NCBI GenBank assembly: GCA_020351895.1
Contig: CP070672.1
Location: 3,481,063-3,488,674 of the forward strand
Source of the DNA: Thermoplasmata archaeon
GTDB taxonomy: Archaea > Thermoplasmatota > Thermoplasmata > GCA-020350865
Direction of reading: 5' to 3'
Length of the DNA: 7,612 bases
Below, in pieces: positions 6,090 through 7,612 of this stretch (positions within the stretch are counted from its first letter, which is position 1; the number at the start of each line of letters is the position of its first letter). A model generated the notes under the pieces. That model was not told the DNA's origin. It saw only the letters and a program-made list of their open reading frames with translations, and did no database searches. The translations under genes were made by a program, and so were the position numbers.

Positions 6090-7294
6090 TCAACAGTAAC
6101 TTTCAATACCAAAGCAGCAGCTGTGTCACCTGCAGCACAACCATCAAACAATCCATATCCTCCACCCAAAAGTACAAGCTCTTCGATTAACTCGATTATC
6201 AACCTTGCCCCTGTGGGGCCCTGTGGATGACCGTATATCAGGGAGCAACCGTAGTTGTTCATATCTCTTGTTTCTATTCCCATTTCGCGGGAGAAATATA
6301 TATCGTTCACTGCAAATGGATTATGGGTTTTGATGGTCTTACAATCCTCAATTGCGATACCTGCCCTGTCCAAAGCCTTCTTTCCCGCAGGAATAATTGC
6401 CTGGGCCATGTAGCCTTTTTTCGCCCTTCCATCCCCATAGGACACGATTTTGATCTCTATATTATCTTTCGTTGCGAGTTTCTTTGCATTCTTCTGCGTG
6501 GTCACGATTATACCCGCATTTCCATCGGCTGGATAGGTCTGAGTACCAAAGGTCACTGTTCCATCTGGAAGAACAGGCCTTAATTTAGCAAGGCCCTCAG
6601 CTGTTGTTGGAAAAATTCCTTCATCACCTTTTACTGTGGCCAATACTTTCTTTCCTCTGCTGTCCTTTATTTCAATTGGAACCACCATGAATATCTTCTG
6701 GAATTTTGCATCATCTTTTAGGGATTCCTGATACTGGTTGTACCTCAAGAACGTTAATTCGTCCTGCTCCTCCTTTGTAATTCCACTTTCTTTTGCTACG
6801 TTCTCGGCAGTCTCAATCATGGCGTTCTTGGCAAATGGATCGTAGCCAAAGTTGTCCCATACCCAGTCCTCAGAGTCGGGTTTAGCCCCAGGGGCAAGCG
6901 AATTTGGATAGACGAGATGCGGTCCGTTTGAGGTTCTATCACAGCAAACAACCAGAACCGATTTATTGACACCACTTTCTATTCCCAGTGTAGCCAATCC
7001 CACTGAGTTTGCAGATGTGGCGCAGGCCTGGCCAACAAGGGGTCCTGTAATATCAGTAGCACCTATCATTCCCGCCACCCATGGTGCCCCGTAGAAGCAG
7101 TGCGTCTGGGGTATCGTCATGCCAAGGATGATCCCATCGAACTCAGTGGGGGGAATTTTCCTTTCATCCAAAGCACGCTTGGCAATCTCGGCTGCGAACC
7201 TCATGGAATGCTGGTTTGCAAAGCTTCCCTGCCACCTGCAAAATGGTGTGCTCCAATACCCCCCATATGGAATGTAAGCCTCCCTAAAAGCCAT
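6086..7294 (-). CDS. Thiolase (acetyl-CoA C-acyltransferase family)
   Basis: Taken from ATG at 7294, because the minus-strand GGTGA at 7304-7300 is a good SD for it; a TTG four codons upstream would start within that site. The 402-aa product has the thiolase layout: nucleophile C91 in GQACATSAN, N325 in HNPFAVND (where classical enzymes have NEAF), H356 in YGHPQGPTGAR and the second cysteine C386 in FDGCAAGD. The family joins or cleaves CoA thioesters by Claisen chemistry. The C386 loop (CAAGD) replaces the usual C-x-GGG, and HNPF replaces NEAF, so it belongs to the thiolase/SCP-x-like branch rather than close FadA or AtoB types. It is first in the operon with the two mutase subunits and overlaps the small subunit by 4 bases. 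Length is normal. Whether it cleaves or condenses cannot be read from sequence. Confidence 0.88.
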   Translation of the reverse strand: MAFREAYIPYGGYWSTPFCRWQGSFANQHSMRFAAEIAKRALDERKIPPTEFDGIILGMTIPQTHCFYGAPWVAGMIGATDITGPLVGQACATSANSVGLATLGIESGVNKSVLVVCCDRTSNGPHLVYPNSLAPGAKPDSEDWVWDNFGYDPFAKNAMIETAENVAKESGITKEEQDELTFLRYNQYQESLKDDAKFQKIFMVVPIEIKDSRGKKVLATVKGDEGIFPTTAEGLAKLRPVLPDGTVTFGTQTYPADGNAGIIVTTQKNAKKLATKDNIEIKIVSYGDGRAKKGYMAQAIIPAGKKALDRAGIAIEDCKTIKTHNPFAVNDIYFSREMGIETRDMNNYGCSLIYGHPQGPTGARLIIELIEELVLLGGGYGLFDGCAAGDTAAALVLKVTVD

Positions 7295-7299
7295 TATCG

Positions 7300-7304
7300 T
7301 CACC
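7300..7304 (-). promoter_or_regulatory. Ribosome binding site deciding the thiolase start
   Basis: GGTGA on the minus strand, five bases before ATG 7294. It matches the 3' end of archaeal 16S rRNA and favours this ATG over the TTG at 7306. Confidence 0.6.
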
Positions 7305-7327
7305 AATCCCGATATTTACAAACTCCT

Positions 7328-7338
7328 ATTTATATTAG
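7328..7338 (-). promoter_or_regulatory. TATA-like box of the thiolase-mutase operon
   Basis: The minus strand reads CTAATATAAAT. About 25 bases downstream is position 7306, giving a leader of roughly 12 bases that holds the GGTGA site. No other promoter is evident inside the operon, whose genes overlap. Confidence 0.5.
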
Positions 7339-7348
7339 AGGATGTTGG

Positions 7349-7498
7349 ATTTCCCCCATCACCAATTCCCCTTATTTTCCACTCCCTCCATCATAATCTC
7401 TCTAACCACTCTCCTTCCCACTCCCTCCATCTCATCCCCCTCCGCACACCCACCATCCTAACCCTCCATCTCACCCCATCCGCCCACCCTTTTTCTTA
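7349..7498 (+). repeat. Nearly G-free pyrimidine-rich tract with CCCTCCATC repeats
   Basis: Across these 150 bases the plus strand has only two G (7444 and 7482). CACTCCCTCCATC occurs exactly at 7380-7392 and 7419-7431, and CCCTCCATCTCA exactly at 7423-7434 and 7462-7473. The minus strand is correspondingly rich in G runs. No protein is encoded: stops occur in the frames inspected. It lies between the operon promoter and the probable gene at 7603. Function unknown. Confidence 0.8.
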
Positions 7499-7499
7499 G

Positions 7500-7524
7500 A
7501 ATTCATTAGAATATAAAATGAATT
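7500..7524. repeat. Inverted repeat, 8-bp arms with 9-base spacer
   Basis: AATTCATT (7500-7507) and AATGAATT (7517-7524) are exact reverse complements. It is AT-rich and stands at the edge of the G-free tract. It could be an operator or a weak hairpin; no T-run in the right position makes it a convincing terminator. Confidence 0.5.
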
Positions 7525-7543
7525 GAAAATCTCATTCCTGCAA

Positions 7544-7559
7544 TAAATAATATTATTTA
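7544..7559 (+). promoter_or_regulatory. Perfect 16-bp palindrome at a likely promoter
   Basis: TAAATAATATTATTTA is self-complementary. Its right half, TTATTTA (7553-7559), can act as a TATA box with a start near 7582, giving a leader of about 20 bases to the ATG at 7603. A repressor bound here would cover the TATA element. AT-rich palindromes also occur by chance, so the operator role is inferred. Confidence 0.4.
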
Positions 7560-7602
7560 CCATTAATACAATTCGTTGTCAAGTGATTTTAGAGGACTTG
7601 GG

Positions 7603-7612
7603 ATGAGCAAGA
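7603..7612 (+). CDS. Possible start of a gene running off the right end
   Basis: ATG AGC AAG follows AGAGGA (7591-7596) at normal SD distance and lies about 45 bases after a TATA-like element. Only three codons are visible (M-S-K), so nothing can be said about the product. Called from the start signals alone. Confidence 0.3.

Noticed and set aside
7295..7306. TTG start for the thiolase at 7306
   Set aside because: Would place the GGTGA SD inside the gene; the ATG at 7294 has correct SD spacing and matches the usual thiolase N-terminus.
7100..7396. Plus-strand open frame over the thiolase start and promoter
   Set aside because: Antisense to the conserved thiolase N-terminus and continues into the pyrimidine tract; composition is an artefact of that strand bias.
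7349..7498. CRISPR array in the repeat tract
   Set aside because: The repeated words are 12-13 bases, irregularly spaced and low-complexity; there is no repeat-spacer structure.
7500..7524. Rho-independent-type terminator at the AT-rich inverted repeat
   Set aside because: The stem is short and AT-rich, lacks a following T-run, and no gene ends nearby on either strand.

Overview
The window looks like an archaeal chromosome segment. Genes are preceded by A/T-rich TATA-like boxes about 25-30 bases upstream of very short leaders, some start codons have GGAG/GGTGA Shine-Dalgarno (SD) sequences, and there is an HdrA-family electron-transfer protein. The membrane proteins carry archaeal-style surface domains with N-glycosylation sequons, Asp/Gly linkers and cytoplasmic zinc ribbons. 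The style suggests Thermoplasmatota or a related anaerobic, marine-type Euryarchaeota lineage, but this is an impression and no sequence search was possible.

Left (1-623, minus): the first 207 codons of an HdrA-like iron-sulfur flavoprotein, cut by the window edge. A 114-base divergent promoter region separates it from three plus-strand membrane-protein genes (738-4015): a 151-aa four-helix protein; a 435-aa protein with four membrane helices, a sequon-rich external domain and a cytoplasmic tail holding three tandem CxxC-x10-CxxC zinc ribbons; and a 437-aa protein with two external beta domains, a Gly-Asp linker, one membrane anchor and a helical cytoplasmic tail. The two larger proteins appear to share the same external domain family, so they may form one surface or sensory set.

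Right (4030-7294, minus): a tightly packed operon transcribed as thiolase, then B12-binding small mutase subunit, then large subunit of a methylmalonyl-CoA-mutase-type enzyme. Both junctions are 4-base start/stop overlaps. The mutase keeps the residues that read the substrate carboxylate and the catalytic His, but several others thought to line the adenosyl/CoA pocket are replaced, including a run of six glycines where the family has a His-x-Gln segment. The thiolase keeps its catalytic Cys/His/Cys set but has altered surrounding loops. Together they suggest a CoA-ester carbon-skeleton rearrangement linked to thiolytic cleavage, possibly with a substrate other than methylmalonyl-CoA.

Far right (7295-7612): a 5' regulatory region shared by the operon and a probable plus-strand gene starting at 7603. 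It contains a 150-base tract almost without G on the plus strand, with repeated CCCTCCATC words, followed by an inverted repeat and a perfect 16-base palindrome at a likely promoter. No rRNA, tRNA, CRISPR array or insertion sequence was recognised.
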